Below are positions 24,431 to 33,544 of a stretch of DNA of 64,000 nt, piece after piece. The translations under genes were made by a program, and so were the position numbers. The notes under the pieces were generated by a model that saw nothing but the letters and a program-made list of their open reading frames with translations, was not told the origin of the DNA and searched no databases. Position 1 is the stretch's first letter, and each line of letters begins with the position of its first letter. The stretch is from an uncultured Treponema sp. (GTDB taxonomy: Bacteria > Spirochaetota > Spirochaetia > Treponematales > Treponemataceae), in contig ONPD01000002.1 of the NCBI GenBank assembly GCA_900319625.1, positions 124,001-188,000 of the forward strand. The letters run 5' to 3'.

Positions 24431-24472
24431 GCAGAATGGCTTTGCAGTTCCGCTCCGTTCGCGCCATTCTGC
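24431..24472. terminator. Convergent intergenic hairpin
   Basis: GCAGAATGGC (24431-24440) pairs with GCCATTCTGC (24463-24472) between two converging stops. No strong T-run follows on either strand, so it may be a weak bidirectional terminator. Confidence 0.5.
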
Positions 24473-24488
24473 GTAAAAATGCAGCTTT

Positions 24489-26570
24489 CTATGCTAAAGC
24501 GGCAAGTTCTTCCCATCTTGTGTATTTTTCTTCCAAAGCAGCGGAAATCTCTTTGTAGCGCTCGCCGGCTAGGCGGGCTTTCTCGAAGTTTGAAGAGGAC
24601 ATTTGTTCTTCCAGGGCTTTTTGTTCGGCTTCCAGGGCAGGGATTTCGGCGTCCAGTTGTTCGAATTCACGCTGCTCTTTGAAGGAGAGTTTTTTCTTTG
24701 GGGAGGGGGAAGGCTCCCCCTGCGCTCCCAAGTCCTCACTCGCTTTACTCGCTCCGGTCTTGTCCGCTACCCTCTCTGCGGGCTCAGACGCCGCCCGCAA
24801 CGCCTGCTCTTTTCGTTTTTCCTCGCGATATTCTACATATTCGCTGCATTTGCCTACGAAGCCGCTGACGCTGCCGTCGTCTTCCAGGATGAAGAGGGTG
24901 TCGGCGCATTTGTCCATGAAGTAGCGGTCGTGGCTGACCAGGAGAAGGCAGCCTTCGTAGTGCATCAGAAACTGTTCGAGGATGTTCATAGTGAAGATGT
25001 CGAAGTCGTTTGTCGGCTCGTCAAGGACAAGGAAGTTGGGATTTTGAAGGAGAAGGCGGACCAGGTAGAGTTTTTTGCGTTCACCGCCGCTGAGGGTGCT
25101 GACCGGGGAATGCTGGATTTTGCCTTCAAAGCCGAATTCTTCCAGGAACTTTGTGGCGCTGACTTCTTTTTTGCCGTCGTTTAAGGTCATGCGTTCGGCG
25201 GCTTCCTTGATGTATTCCAGGACGGTCAGGCTGGTGTCTTTGAAGACGGGGTTCTGGGTGTAGTAACCGAAGCTGGTGTTTACGCCCAGGTCCAGGCTGC
25301 CGGAATCCGGGGCAAGCTGGCCAGTGATGATGTTGAGCAGGGTGGATTTTCCGCTGCCGTTATCGCCGAAGATGCCGATTTTTTCGCCTTTTGTGAATTT
25401 GTAGGAGAAATTGCGGATTACAGGTGTGCCGGCTCCCGTCTCAATCTTTTCACCATCTTCAGCATTTGTAACGGGAGCCACGAGTTTTTGATTCTCAAAA
25501 ACTCGCCTTGAATGTTCCGTTGCAAACCCCTTAGGATAATATTTACTTATGTTGTGTAATTCCAGGACTTTTCCGCCCAGACGGCGGCCTTTTACTTCGA
25601 AGGTGAAGCCCTTGTCGGCGGCAAATTTTTCGCGGTTTATCAGCTGCATGTCGCGCTGGATTCGGGCTTTTGCCTTTGTTCCGCGGGCGCAGGGGCCTCG
25701 CAGCAGCCAGTCACGTTCAAATCGCAGGACTGATTCGATGCGGCGTTCGGTGTTGGCTTCTATTTCTGCTTCTTTTTCCTTTTTTTCAAGATAGAGGCTG
25801 TAATTTCCCTCGTAAAGCTTGATTGAGCCGCGGGCAAGTTCGTAAATATTGGTGCATACTGCGTCCAAAAACCAGCGGTCGTGGGTTACCATAAGAAGGG
25901 AGCGCTTCATATCGTGCAGGTAGTTTTGCAGCCAGCTGATTGTGGAGATGTCCAGGTGGTTGGTCGGCTCGTCCAGCAGGAGGAGTTTTGTGTCTTCTAC
26001 CAGAACCTGGGCCAGGGCGACTTTTTTAATCATACCGCCGCTGAGGGTGCCCATTTTTCTTTCCATATCGTGGATGCCAAGAACGCCTAGAATTGATGCA
26101 ATCTGGGCTTCGTAGTCCCAGAGTTCGAGCTTATCCATTTTTTCCATAGCGGCGTTGTAGGCTTTCTGGGCTTTTTCTGTGTTTGTGCCTCCTGCCGAGG
26201 TTTTAGTGCCTCCTTCCCCGGCGCTTGCGTCACCTTCCGGCCCCGCCAGTGCCTCGCAGGCCAGCTGATATTCGCGTATTACGTTCAGCTTGGGCGAATG
26301 GCTTTTGAAAATGTGGTCGCGGATTGTGTCTTCTGCGTTGAAGGTTGGATTCTGCGGCAAAAAAGAAACGCCGCACTCGCGGTTTATCGTTATATTTCCT
26401 TCATCAGGCTGCAAAATGCCTGCGATTGTGTTCAAAAGTGTTGATTTTCCGGTTCCGTTACGTCCGATGAGGGCTGCTTTTTCGCCTTCCTGAATGCCAA
26501 AGGTAACGCCTGTAAAGAGCGGTTTTTCCCGCCCGATTTTTGCAAGATTGTTGATAGAGAGAAGATTCAT
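24489..26570 (-). CDS. uup: ABC-F family ATPase, Uup-like
   Basis: A 693-residue soluble tandem ABC protein; ATG 26570 gives the usual MNLLSINNL start, while longer frames overlap folA. Each half has Walker A (GRNGTGKST, GDNGSGKST), the LSGG signature and LLLDEPTNHLD or LVLDEPTNDFD. A WLLRGPCARGTKAKARIQRD linker segment and the C-terminal coiled coil are Uup hallmarks. ABC-F proteins act on ribosomes; Uup is linked to transposon precise excision and ribosome assembly. Two Ala/Gly/Glu-rich low-complexity stretches (encoded near 26180-26250 and 24700-24810) interrupt normal loops. Confidence 0.9.
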   Translation of the reverse strand: MNLLSINNLAKIGREKPLFTGVTFGIQEGEKAALIGRNGTGKSTLLNTIAGILQPDEGNITINRECGVSFLPQNPTFNAEDTIRDHIFKSHSPKLNVIREYQLACEALAGPEGDASAGEGGTKTSAGGTNTEKAQKAYNAAMEKMDKLELWDYEAQIASILGVLGIHDMERKMGTLSGGMIKKVALAQVLVEDTKLLLLDEPTNHLDISTISWLQNYLHDMKRSLLMVTHDRWFLDAVCTNIYELARGSIKLYEGNYSLYLEKKEKEAEIEANTERRIESVLRFERDWLLRGPCARGTKAKARIQRDMQLINREKFAADKGFTFEVKGRRLGGKVLELHNISKYYPKGFATEHSRRVFENQKLVAPVTNAEDGEKIETGAGTPVIRNFSYKFTKGEKIGIFGDNGSGKSTLLNIITGQLAPDSGSLDLGVNTSFGYYTQNPVFKDTSLTVLEYIKEAAERMTLNDGKKEVSATKFLEEFGFEGKIQHSPVSTLSGGERKKLYLVRLLLQNPNFLVLDEPTNDFDIFTMNILEQFLMHYEGCLLLVSHDRYFMDKCADTLFILEDDGSVSGFVGKCSEYVEYREEKRKEQALRAASEPAERVADKTGASKASEDLGAQGEPSPSPKKKLSFKEQREFEQLDAEIPALEAEQKALEEQMSSSNFEKARLAGERYKEISAALEEKYTRWEELAALA

Positions 26571-26593
26571 ATTGTTATAGTAAAGATGGGGCC

Positions 26594-27091
26594 TTATAGC
26601 GTCAACTGACACCTGACAAAAGTGATAAAATCTAGTTTTATGCCGTTTTCACAGGTGCTTGTGTGGTCTGACACTGTAAATTCGCCTTCCGGCAGTTCCG
26701 GAAAAAATGCGTCGCAGGGGTAGGCGGCGTCGATCTGGGTTGTGTAGATTGTCTGGGCCAGGGCAAGGCCTTCGCTGTAAATACGCTGACCGCCACAGAG
26801 GAAGATTTTGCGGGCAGGGGCAAGGCGCCCTGCAAGCTTGATGGCTTCGCTTAAGCTGGGGCAGGTGAATAAATTTTCGCTTTCGAAGGATTTTGTGCCG
26901 GAAACTACTATATTAATGCGGCCAGGCAGAGCCCTTCCGATTTCTTCAAAAGTACGTCTTCCAAAAATCACCACATTGCCCATAGTCAGTTCTTTAAAAT
27001 GCAAACGGTCGCAGGGAAAATCCCATACAATGCGACCGTCTTTTCCTATCCCGCGGCTTTTTTCAAAGGCTACGATTATTGAGATAATCAT
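26594..27091 (-). CDS. folA: Dihydrofolate reductase
   Basis: A 165-residue enzyme that reduces dihydrofolate with NADPH for thymidylate and purine synthesis. Start ATG 27091 gives MIISIIVAFEKSRGIGKDGRIVW, broken here only by the usual first loop. The substrate Asp is at the DFPCDRLHF region, GRRTFEEIG binds NADPH, and FLCGGQRIYSEGL is the conserved cofactor loop. The gene lies 23 nt before uup and likely shares its transcript. Confidence 0.92.
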   Translation of the reverse strand: MIISIIVAFEKSRGIGKDGRIVWDFPCDRLHFKELTMGNVVIFGRRTFEEIGRALPGRINIVVSGTKSFESENLFTCPSLSEAIKLAGRLAPARKIFLCGGQRIYSEGLALAQTIYTTQIDAAYPCDAFFPELPEGEFTVSDHTSTCENGIKLDFITFVRCQLTL

Positions 27092-27108
27092 AGGCAAAAT
27101 CCTACCAT

Positions 27109-27180
27109 CAACTTTTCGCAGAAAAGTTGACTGATGCGGCTGGTGATGCTGACGCTGTAAGGTGATTTTTTAGCCGCATC
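27109..27180 (-). other. Paired hairpins between flgN and folA
   Basis: CAACTTTTC (27109-27117) pairs with 27121-27129, and GATGCGGCT (27133-27141) pairs with AGCCGCATC (27172-27180), which overlaps the flgN stop. Neither has a good T-run on the minus strand; they may reduce readthrough from the flagellar genes into folA. Confidence 0.45.
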
Positions 27181-27667
27181 AAGCTTCTACCTCAACCAGC
27201 TGACTAACCGGCTGTTTCTGAGCGTAAACGCTGTGTACATTCTTGTAAGGATTTTTAAGTCCCGCAAGCTGCATTTTAATCTGGCCTATGTGAACCTTGA
27301 GAAGCTCGCGGTTGATTTTATTCTGGGCAAGAACTTTTTCCTGCAAATCAGTCAAATCCTGCTGAAGATTTTCGATTGTACGCTGTTCTGCTTCTGCTGA
27401 TGCCGGAGTCGAAGCGCTTACAGAATTGTACATCTGGCGCATCGGCACTACAACCTTCTGCAGGTTCATCAGATTTTTTACAACCTGCTGTTCGAGTTCA
27501 GTGTGGGCAAGCAGGGCTTCTGTGTTTTCGTTTGAAATCGAATCCTGCTGTTTTTCGAGCACAGTAAGATATTCGCGGAATTTCCCCCTCTGCTGTTCAA
27601 GCAAAGTCCTGAATCTGCGTAAAATTGCCACCCTTTCGTTTAATTCTTCCTGTGAAATATCTGCCAT
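27179..27667 (-). CDS. flgN: FlgN-like flagellar export chaperone
   Basis: A 162-residue, almost wholly helical coiled-coil protein ending in a NPYKNVHSVYAQ motif, as in FlgN proteins that keep the hook-filament junction proteins FlgK and FlgL soluble before export. It follows fliS by 3 nt, which supports a flagellar assignment. Sequence similarity within this family is weak, so the call rests on the tail motif, size and neighbour. Confidence 0.75.
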   Translation of the reverse strand: MADISQEELNERVAILRRFRTLLEQQRGKFREYLTVLEKQQDSISNENTEALLAHTELEQQVVKNLMNLQKVVVPMRQMYNSVSASTPASAEAEQRTIENLQQDLTDLQEKVLAQNKINRELLKVHIGQIKMQLAGLKNPYKNVHSVYAQKQPVSQLVEVEA

Positions 27668-27670
27668 AAT

Positions 27671-28111
27671 TTATCCCTGAATATTCAATGCACCGCGAAC
27701 ATTTGCAGCCGGCGCATTGTTTGTGCTGTTTGCAACTGTTCTCCAAGATTCCAAAAGATCATTCAGCATTTTGATTACTGAGTTAATCTTTTCCTTATCT
27801 CTTTTGATGGAAGCATCCAGCAGCTGCTCGTTAAAGAAAATGTACAGCGCCATAAGATTTTTTGCTATATCTCCACCCTTTTCCATATCAAGAGAAACCT
27901 GAAGCTCTGTGATTATAGCCTGGGCTTTCTGCAGGAATTTTCCAAATCCTTCTATATTAGAAGCTTTTAGACTTCCGTCACTTTCAAAAAGATTTACTGC
28001 TCCGGTCAGATTTTTTACGGCTCCTTCGTAAAGAAGCACAACAAGGCGACCCTGACTCGCAGTGGTTACGTTGTTTTTCTGATATGCGGAATATGCGTTC
28101 TGATATGCCAT
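27671..28111 (-). CDS. fliS: Flagellin export chaperone FliS
   Basis: A 146-residue four-helix protein that binds the C-terminus of flagellin in the cytosol. Family features are the early NAYSAYQKNNVTTASQGRLV region (typical Y--N-V-TASP-KLV), LLYEGAVKNL, and the AKNLMALYIFFNEQLLDAS helix. GGAGG precedes the ATG. A sigma-28-type promoter lies upstream at 28161-28187. Confidence 0.92.
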   Translation of the reverse strand: MAYQNAYSAYQKNNVTTASQGRLVVLLYEGAVKNLTGAVNLFESDGSLKASNIEGFGKFLQKAQAIITELQVSLDMEKGGDIAKNLMALYIFFNEQLLDASIKRDKEKINSVIKMLNDLLESWRTVANSTNNAPAANVRGALNIQG

Positions 28112-28160
28112 TTTTTTATCATCCTCCTGTGTAGTCCGCTGGATTACTCTATCGTCTACA

Positions 28161-28187
28161 TCTTCGGCATCTCAAAATTTTACTTTA
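28161..28187 (-). promoter_or_regulatory. Sigma-28 (FliA) promoter of fliS-flgN
   Basis: On the minus strand TAAA (28187-28184), a 15-nt spacer and GCCGAAGA (28168-28161) match the flagellar consensus TAAA-N15-GCCGATAA at 10 of 12 positions with exact spacing. It precedes two flagellar chaperone genes, as expected for late flagellar control. Confidence 0.7.
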
Positions 28188-28240
28188 GCACTTTTTATGA
28201 TTTTTGGATTTTTTTTATGGAAAAAAGCATATTTAATTAG

Positions 28241-28246
28241 TATATT
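28241..28246 (+). promoter_or_regulatory. -10 box of ftsH, probably leaderless
   Basis: TATATT ends 6 nt before the ftsH ATG (28253) and no ribosome site is present, so transcription would begin at or next to the start codon. No clear -35 is visible. Confidence 0.45.
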
Positions 28247-28252
28247 AAATCT

Positions 28253-30262
28253 ATGGCAGAAAATCAGAACTTGAATAATAACGACGAAAAAAAAGATGAT
28301 AACGATCCTTACAAATTCTTCAAATTTGCGGGACCGGAAGATGATAAAAATAAAAAGAATAAAAAGGAAGGCGGAAAATTTCCATTCTGGCCTATTCTTC
28401 TTGTAATCCTTTTTGGCCTTGCCGTAATGGATATGTTTGTTTTCTCAAAGTCGGATGGCTTGATTGACTATTCTGATTTTAAGGCAATGGTTGAAAACGG
28501 ACAGATTGTTTCGGTTGAAATCGGTGAAAATTATTTTGTGGGTTACGGACCTGAAAGAATAAGTGATTCAGGCTCTTCTTCTGCAAAGGGGATACAGCTC
28601 TTTCCTGTAAATCAGAAATCAGGACGTTCCTATAAAACTGCCGCTGTTTTGATGGGCAGTTTCCTTGAACTTCTTGATTCAAAGGGTGTTCACTATAAAT
28701 TTGTAGTAAAACAGAACAGCTACCTTATGCAGCTTCTTATCAATCTGATTATTCCTTTTGGAATCATCTTTTTGATGTACTTCTTCCTCTTCAGAAAGAT
28801 GGGAGGAGGCGGCGGTGGAATGGGCAGCATTTTCAATGTTGGCTCTAGCCGCGCTAAGGTTGTTGAAGAAGGTAAAATCAAGACCCGCTTTACTGATGTT
28901 GCCGGTGTTGATGAAGCAAAGGACGAACTTGTTGAGGTTGTAGACTTCCTTAAGCAGCCTAAAAAATATACGGATATTGGTGGTAAGATTCCTAAGGGCG
29001 TGCTTCTGGTAGGTGACCCTGGAACCGGTAAAACCCTTCTTGCCCGCGCTGTTGCAGGTGAGGCTGGAGTTCCTTTCTTCAGTATTTCCGGTTCTGACTT
29101 TGTTGAAATGTTTGTCGGCGTTGGTGCATCCCGCGTTCGCGATCTTTTCCGCCAGGCCCGCGATAAGGCTCCTTGTATCATCTTTATTGATGAAATTGAT
29201 GCCCTTGCAAAATCCCGTGCCAACGGCTTCAGCTCAAACGACGAGCGCGAACAGACATTGAACCAGCTGCTTGTTGAAATGGATGGTTTTGATAATGACA
29301 AGGGTCTTATCGTTCTTGCCGCAACTAACCGTGTTGATGTTCTTGATCCAGCAATTCTTCGTCCTGGCCGTTTTGACCGCCAGGTTCCGGTTGAAAAGCC
29401 TGATGTAAAAGGCCGTGAAGAAGTTCTTAAGATTCACGCAAAGAACGTTAAGCTTGAGGATGATGTTGATTTTTCTTCTATTGCACACGGAACAACTGGC
29501 TTTGCCGGTGCTGACCTTGCAAACGTTGTAAACGAAGCTGCTTTGCTGGCTGTCCGCAACGGCCGCAAGAAAGTTACTATGGAAGATTTTAATGATGCTA
29601 TCGATAAGGTAAGCATTGGTCTTAAAAAGAAGAGCCGCAAGGATAACGAAAAGCAGATGCGACTTACTTCAGTTCATGAAACAGGCCATGCTCTTGTTGG
29701 TGCCTTTACTCCGGATCATCCTCCTGTAAATAAGATTACAGTTGTGCCGCGTTCCCGCGGAGTAGGCGGCTTTACCCAATACCGCGAAGAAGATGAAGAA
29801 AAATTCTGCATGACCCGCAAAGACATGATGAATGAAGTTGACGTTTGCCTTGGCGGACGTGCGGCTGAAGAAATCATCCTGGGTGATATTTCTACCGGTG
29901 CTTCAAATGATATTGCCCGGGCAACTGCAATCGTCAAAGATATGATTACTGTTTACGGTATGAGCGACAAGTTCAAGAATATGACACTTGGTAAAGGCGT
30001 TCTTGGAAACCGTGGCGGCGAGCCTAACCTTATCCGTGAGTTCTCTGAACAGACTCAGAATTTCATTGATGAAGAAATTGCCCGCATTATGAACGAGCGC
30101 TACGAGCATGTTCTTAAGATTTTGAGCGAGCACAAAGAGCTTCTTGAATACATTGCTAACCGCCTTAAGGAAGTTGAAACAATGGACGGCAAAGAGTTCT
30201 ACGAAATTGTTAAAGGTGAGCAACACTGTAAAGAGATTACTTCAGGAGAAAATGTAGAGTAA
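28253..30262 (+). CDS. ftsH: ATP-dependent zinc metalloprotease FtsH
   Basis: A 669-residue membrane-anchored AAA+ protease that extracts and degrades membrane and short-lived cytosolic proteins. A charged cytosolic start precedes two membrane helices (about 44-66 and 158-181) flanking the periplasmic domain. The AAA+ domain has Walker A GDPGTGKT (254-261), Walker B IIFIDEID and the SRH region. The zinc site is HETGH (475-479). A Gly-rich linker (GGGGGGMG) joins membrane and AAA+ parts. The ATG has no ribosome binding site. Confidence 0.96.
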   Translation: MAENQNLNNNDEKKDDNDPYKFFKFAGPEDDKNKKNKKEGGKFPFWPILLVILFGLAVMDMFVFSKSDGLIDYSDFKAMVENGQIVSVEIGENYFVGYGPERISDSGSSSAKGIQLFPVNQKSGRSYKTAAVLMGSFLELLDSKGVHYKFVVKQNSYLMQLLINLIIPFGIIFLMYFFLFRKMGGGGGGMGSIFNVGSSRAKVVEEGKIKTRFTDVAGVDEAKDELVEVVDFLKQPKKYTDIGGKIPKGVLLVGDPGTGKTLLARAVAGEAGVPFFSISGSDFVEMFVGVGASRVRDLFRQARDKAPCIIFIDEIDALAKSRANGFSSNDEREQTLNQLLVEMDGFDNDKGLIVLAATNRVDVLDPAILRPGRFDRQVPVEKPDVKGREEVLKIHAKNVKLEDDVDFSSIAHGTTGFAGADLANVVNEAALLAVRNGRKKVTMEDFNDAIDKVSIGLKKKSRKDNEKQMRLTSVHETGHALVGAFTPDHPPVNKITVVPRSRGVGGFTQYREEDEEKFCMTRKDMMNEVDVCLGGRAAEEIILGDISTGASNDIARATAIVKDMITVYGMSDKFKNMTLGKGVLGNRGGEPNLIREFSEQTQNFIDEEIARIMNERYEHVLKILSEHKELLEYIANRLKEVETMDGKEFYEIVKGEQHCKEITSGENVE

Positions 30263-30272
30263 TATAGTTAAA

Positions 30273-30301
30273 TAGACATATCTTCTATTTATCACTATAA
30301 T
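30273..30301 (+). promoter_or_regulatory. Strong leaderless-type promoter of lolA
   Basis: TAGACA (30273-30278, five of six), a 17-nt spacer and a perfect TATAAT (30296-30301) lie with the -10 ending 8 nt before the lolA ATG. The start site should fall within about 0-3 nt of the ATG, and there is no Shine-Dalgarno sequence. Confidence 0.75.
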
Positions 30302-30309
30302 ATTTTCTT

Positions 30310-30975
30310 ATGAAAAAACTTTTATTGGCAGTCTGCGCACTTTTTTCAGCATCGCTTTTTGCTCAGAACATTACGACTGCAAGCGCTTATTTTAAGACAA
30401 TTTCCGAATATTACGGTTCTATAAAAGATTACGAAGTTGATTTTGAAATTAAGGTAGATAAGGAAGAATCTGCCGGAAAGCTTTCTTATAAGGCTCCTGA
30501 CCTTGTCCGTATGGATTATACAAACCCGGAAGAGCAGGTAATCGTTTTCAACGGTGATATGCTTACAATCTACCTGCCGGGCTCAAATGCCATTCTTCAG
30601 CAGGATGTAAGCACAAGCGGTAACAATGCAAACTCCCTTGCAACTCCTCAGGGGCTGGCACTTCTGAGCCGCTATTATACTGTTGCTTATGAAACAAGTC
30701 AGAATGCTGAGCCTCTTGATGAAGAATCTGATGAAAGGGTAATCAAATTTATGCTGACAAGAAAGACAGCATCAGAATCCTTCCGTTCAATTAAAATCTG
30801 CGTAAATGAGCAGACAAAGCTTATCCGCCGCGTTGAAGCTGTAACTCCTAAGGGAGAAAACTTCATTTTTGATTTTTACGACTACAAACTCAATCAGAAT
30901 ATTACAGACCAGCGTTTTATTTATGACGCTCCGTCGTCTGCAAATAACTACAATAATTTCTTGTTTTCGGAGTAA
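30310..30975 (+). CDS. lolA: Outer-membrane lipoprotein carrier protein LolA-like
   Basis: A 221-residue periplasmic protein with signal peptide MKKLLLAVCALFSASLFAQ. The mature part matches the LolA half-barrel: an early YFKTISEYYGSIKDYEVDFEI segment, GKLSYKAPDLVRMDYTNPEEQ, split here by turns, and VFNGDMLTIYLP. It would carry lipoproteins across the periplasm, which fits the many lipoproteins in this genome. Its own promoter gives a near-leaderless message. The RodZ-like gene follows after 3 nt. Confidence 0.87.
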   Translation: MKKLLLAVCALFSASLFAQNITTASAYFKTISEYYGSIKDYEVDFEIKVDKEESAGKLSYKAPDLVRMDYTNPEEQVIVFNGDMLTIYLPGSNAILQQDVSTSGNNANSLATPQGLALLSRYYTVAYETSQNAEPLDEESDERVIKFMLTRKTASESFRSIKICVNEQTKLIRRVEAVTPKGENFIFDFYDYKLNQNITDQRFIYDAPSSANNYNNFLFSE

Positions 30976-30978
30976 GAG

Positions 30979-32079
30979 ATGGAAAGCTACGGAGCACTGC
31001 TTAAAAAAACTCGAGAAGCTAAAAACGGAGATCTGGACATAATTGCCCACGAGATTTCCATTGAAAAACGTTATCTTGTTGGTTTGGAAGAAGAAGATGA
31101 TTCTGCTCTTCCCGGCAGCGCTTACCTTAAAGGCTTTTTGCGTAACTATGCAATCTATCTTGACCTTGACCCGGAATACGTTCTTAAGCTTTTTCACAAT
31201 AAGGAGCTGCAGGAATCCGGCGTTCCGGAAGGTCTTTACGAGCCGATTCATCCTACAAGAAATCTCCTGCCGATAATAATTCCCGTCGCAATGATTCTCT
31301 GTATCATCGGAATTATTGCTTCTCTTTTAATCGTAAAAAAATACAACATCAAGGATGATAATGTTGTTGTATCAAGTAAGCTTAAAAACCGTTCTTTTGA
31401 ACTTACAGATAAAAAGTTTCAGCAGCGTGTTTACAAGGGAGACCAGTTCCTCATTCCAACCGGAAATAATAATCAGATTGTTGTGAATGTCAGCTCTACC
31501 CTTAAAACTCTGGGACTTGCAATGCCAAGCGGCACCTACTATGTAGAGCTTTCTGAAGAATCTGAACTTGATGTGGACGGAGATAATGCTTCTGACCTCA
31601 TCGTTTACGTTTCTGATATTTCTTCTACTGATGAAAGCCGGGGTGCTGAAGTAAGTATACTTCTTTATCATGGAGTTGCGGCTGCAGATTCTGCCCTCAG
31701 CGATGCAGATGTTGCAAGCATCACTGCCGCTTCTGAGGTAAATCCAAAGCATATTCAGCGCGTTCTTATTGAGGACAACCGTGCTTATCCGTTTACAATC
31801 AATGCTAACTTCCGCGATGCCTGTCTCTTCCGCGACAAGGTTGACCGTGAGCGCTCTGTTGAAGGCTATTTTGCCAAGGGTGATTTGTTCACAGCAACAC
31901 CTCACAACGGAATCAGATTGTGGATGTCTAACTCTAACTCTGTTAAGTTCACCATTATTGCTGATTCGCGCACTTACGACCTTGAAATGGGTGCCGCCGG
32001 AAAGGTTCTTGTAGAAGACATCAAGTGGATTAAAGACACCGACGGTAAATATAAGCTGGTGGTTATCGAAATTGACTAA
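30979..32079 (+). CDS. rodZ: RodZ-like helix-turn-helix membrane protein
   Basis: A 366-residue bitopic protein. Residues 3-70 form an Xre-type helix-turn-helix (LLKKTREAKNGDLDIIAHE, then YLKGFLRNYAIYLDLDP), as in the cytoskeletal protein RodZ that links MreB to the wall machinery. One membrane helix spans about 97-119. The periplasmic part is beta rich and ends in a DUF4115-like domain (SVKFTIIADSRTYDLEMGAAG, broken by turns). RodZ identity is by architecture; a transcriptional role cannot be excluded. The rimO start lies inside its 3' end. Confidence 0.8.
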   Translation: MESYGALLKKTREAKNGDLDIIAHEISIEKRYLVGLEEEDDSALPGSAYLKGFLRNYAIYLDLDPEYVLKLFHNKELQESGVPEGLYEPIHPTRNLLPIIIPVAMILCIIGIIASLLIVKKYNIKDDNVVVSSKLKNRSFELTDKKFQQRVYKGDQFLIPTGNNNQIVVNVSSTLKTLGLAMPSGTYYVELSEESELDVDGDNASDLIVYVSDISSTDESRGAEVSILLYHGVAAADSALSDADVASITAASEVNPKHIQRVLIEDNRAYPFTINANFRDACLFRDKVDRERSVEGYFAKGDLFTATPHNGIRLWMSNSNSVKFTIIADSRTYDLEMGAAGKVLVEDIKWIKDTDGKYKLVVIEID

Positions 32080-33538
32080 AAATCTTAAAAACTTTTTCAT
32101 TGATCAGCACGGCTGTGCCAAAAATCAGACTGACGGAGAACTTATTTCTGCTTTTCTTGAAAAGGAAGGCTTTGTTCAGATTTTTGACGCAGATAAGGCT
32201 GATTTTATCCTGATTAATTCCTGCGGATTCATCAAATCTGCAAAAAAAGAATCAATTGACGCAATTTACAGTGTAAAGGCCGCTTATCCGGATGCAAAAA
32301 TCATCCTTACAGGCTGTCTGGCTGAACGCTATGCAAATGAGCTTTTTGAATCTATGCCTGAACTAGACGGCGTTTTCGGAAATGGAGACCTTTCTAAAAT
32401 TGCAGGCTTTATGAAAAAGGTTGCCGGCGGTCAGCGTACGGTTCAGACTTTCGAGCAGTGTGGTGTCAGTTCAGGTCAGCGTAAAAAGCTGATGAACTTT
32501 AAGGGCTCTGCCTTTGTAAAAATCACAGAGGGCTGTTCGAACCACTGTTCCTTCTGTGCAATTCCTTTGATCCGCGGTGAGCTTAGAAGCCGCCCTGTGG
32601 ATTCAATCATTTCTGAAATCAAAGAGCTTACTGAAGCCGGGGTTTACGAAATCAATCTGATTGGCCAGGACCTTGCGGCCTACGGTACCGGCGAAGAAGA
32701 TAAGGAGCTTCGTGCCGGCCTGAATCCTGTTTTGTCTCCTTTGTGTCAGCTGCTTGAAAAAATCAGCCGGATTGAGGGGGATTTTATCGTCCGCCTTTTG
32801 TACATTCACCCTGACCATTTTAATACGGACATCCTTTCTGTCATGAAAAAGGACAGCCGCTTTGTACACTACTTTGACATTCCTTTTCAGAGCGGTGATG
32901 ATAAGACAATTCTTGCGATGAATCGAGTCGGTTCGCAGAAAAAATACATTGAACTGGTAGAGAAAATCCGTTCGGAACTGCCGGACTGTATGCTGCGCAC
33001 AACCTTTTTGACAGGCTTCCCGGGCGAGTCTGAAGAAGCGGCAGAAAATACACGGGCCTTTTTACAGGCAATCCAGCCTGACTGGTCGGGATGTTTCCCT
33101 TACAGCCGGGAGGAGGACACTCCGGCCTGGAGTATGAAGCCCCGTGTGCCTGCTAAAACCGCCCAGGCCCGTGCAGATGCTCTTGTCGGGCTGCAGACTG
33201 AAATCACAAATGAAAGGCTTGCCCGCTTCGTAGGGCAGGAAGTTTCTGTTCTGGTCGAAGAGATTATTGAGGCCGCAGATGGTTCTGATGGCACTGAAGG
33301 GAACGCTGACGCTTCGGAAGGCCTTGCAATTGGACGAGGCTGGTTTCAGGCGCCGGAGGTTGACGGCTGCGTAGTTATCCGCTATGAAAGGGATATTGCT
33401 TCAGAAGCTGATGCTGTGCGCCCGGGCAACGTAATTAAGGTTCAGATTCTTTCTACGACCGGAGTTGACCTTGACGGACGCTTTACCGGCCTTGTAAAAG
33501 GCTATCCTGCAAAATCTGACTTGCAATTTATTTCGTAG
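32072..33538 (+). CDS. rimO: Ribosomal protein S12 methylthiotransferase RimO
   Basis: A 488-residue radical-SAM enzyme that methylthiolates Asp88 of ribosomal protein S12. The N-terminal UPF0004 domain supplies three cysteines (HGCAKN, INSCGF, TGCLAERY) for the auxiliary cluster. The radical-SAM cluster is CSNHCSFC in a KITEGCSNHC context, with the RimO-type PLIRGELRSR after it. A C-terminal TRAM domain ends the protein, with a Gly/Asp/Glu-rich insert encoded near 33271-33324. It begins with TTG 32072, overlapping the previous stop. Confidence 0.93.
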   Translation: MTKNLKNFFIDQHGCAKNQTDGELISAFLEKEGFVQIFDADKADFILINSCGFIKSAKKESIDAIYSVKAAYPDAKIILTGCLAERYANELFESMPELDGVFGNGDLSKIAGFMKKVAGGQRTVQTFEQCGVSSGQRKKLMNFKGSAFVKITEGCSNHCSFCAIPLIRGELRSRPVDSIISEIKELTEAGVYEINLIGQDLAAYGTGEEDKELRAGLNPVLSPLCQLLEKISRIEGDFIVRLLYIHPDHFNTDILSVMKKDSRFVHYFDIPFQSGDDKTILAMNRVGSQKKYIELVEKIRSELPDCMLRTTFLTGFPGESEEAAENTRAFLQAIQPDWSGCFPYSREEDTPAWSMKPRVPAKTAQARADALVGLQTEITNERLARFVGQEVSVLVEEIIEAADGSDGTEGNADASEGLAIGRGWFQAPEVDGCVVIRYERDIASEADAVRPGNVIKVQILSTTGVDLDGRFTGLVKGYPAKSDLQFIS

Positions 33539-33544
33539 GTTTTT

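Noticed and set aside
24431-24472. REP-like repeat element between GH5 and uup
   Set aside because: Only one copy was noticed in the window, so it is better explained as a hairpin at a convergent junction.
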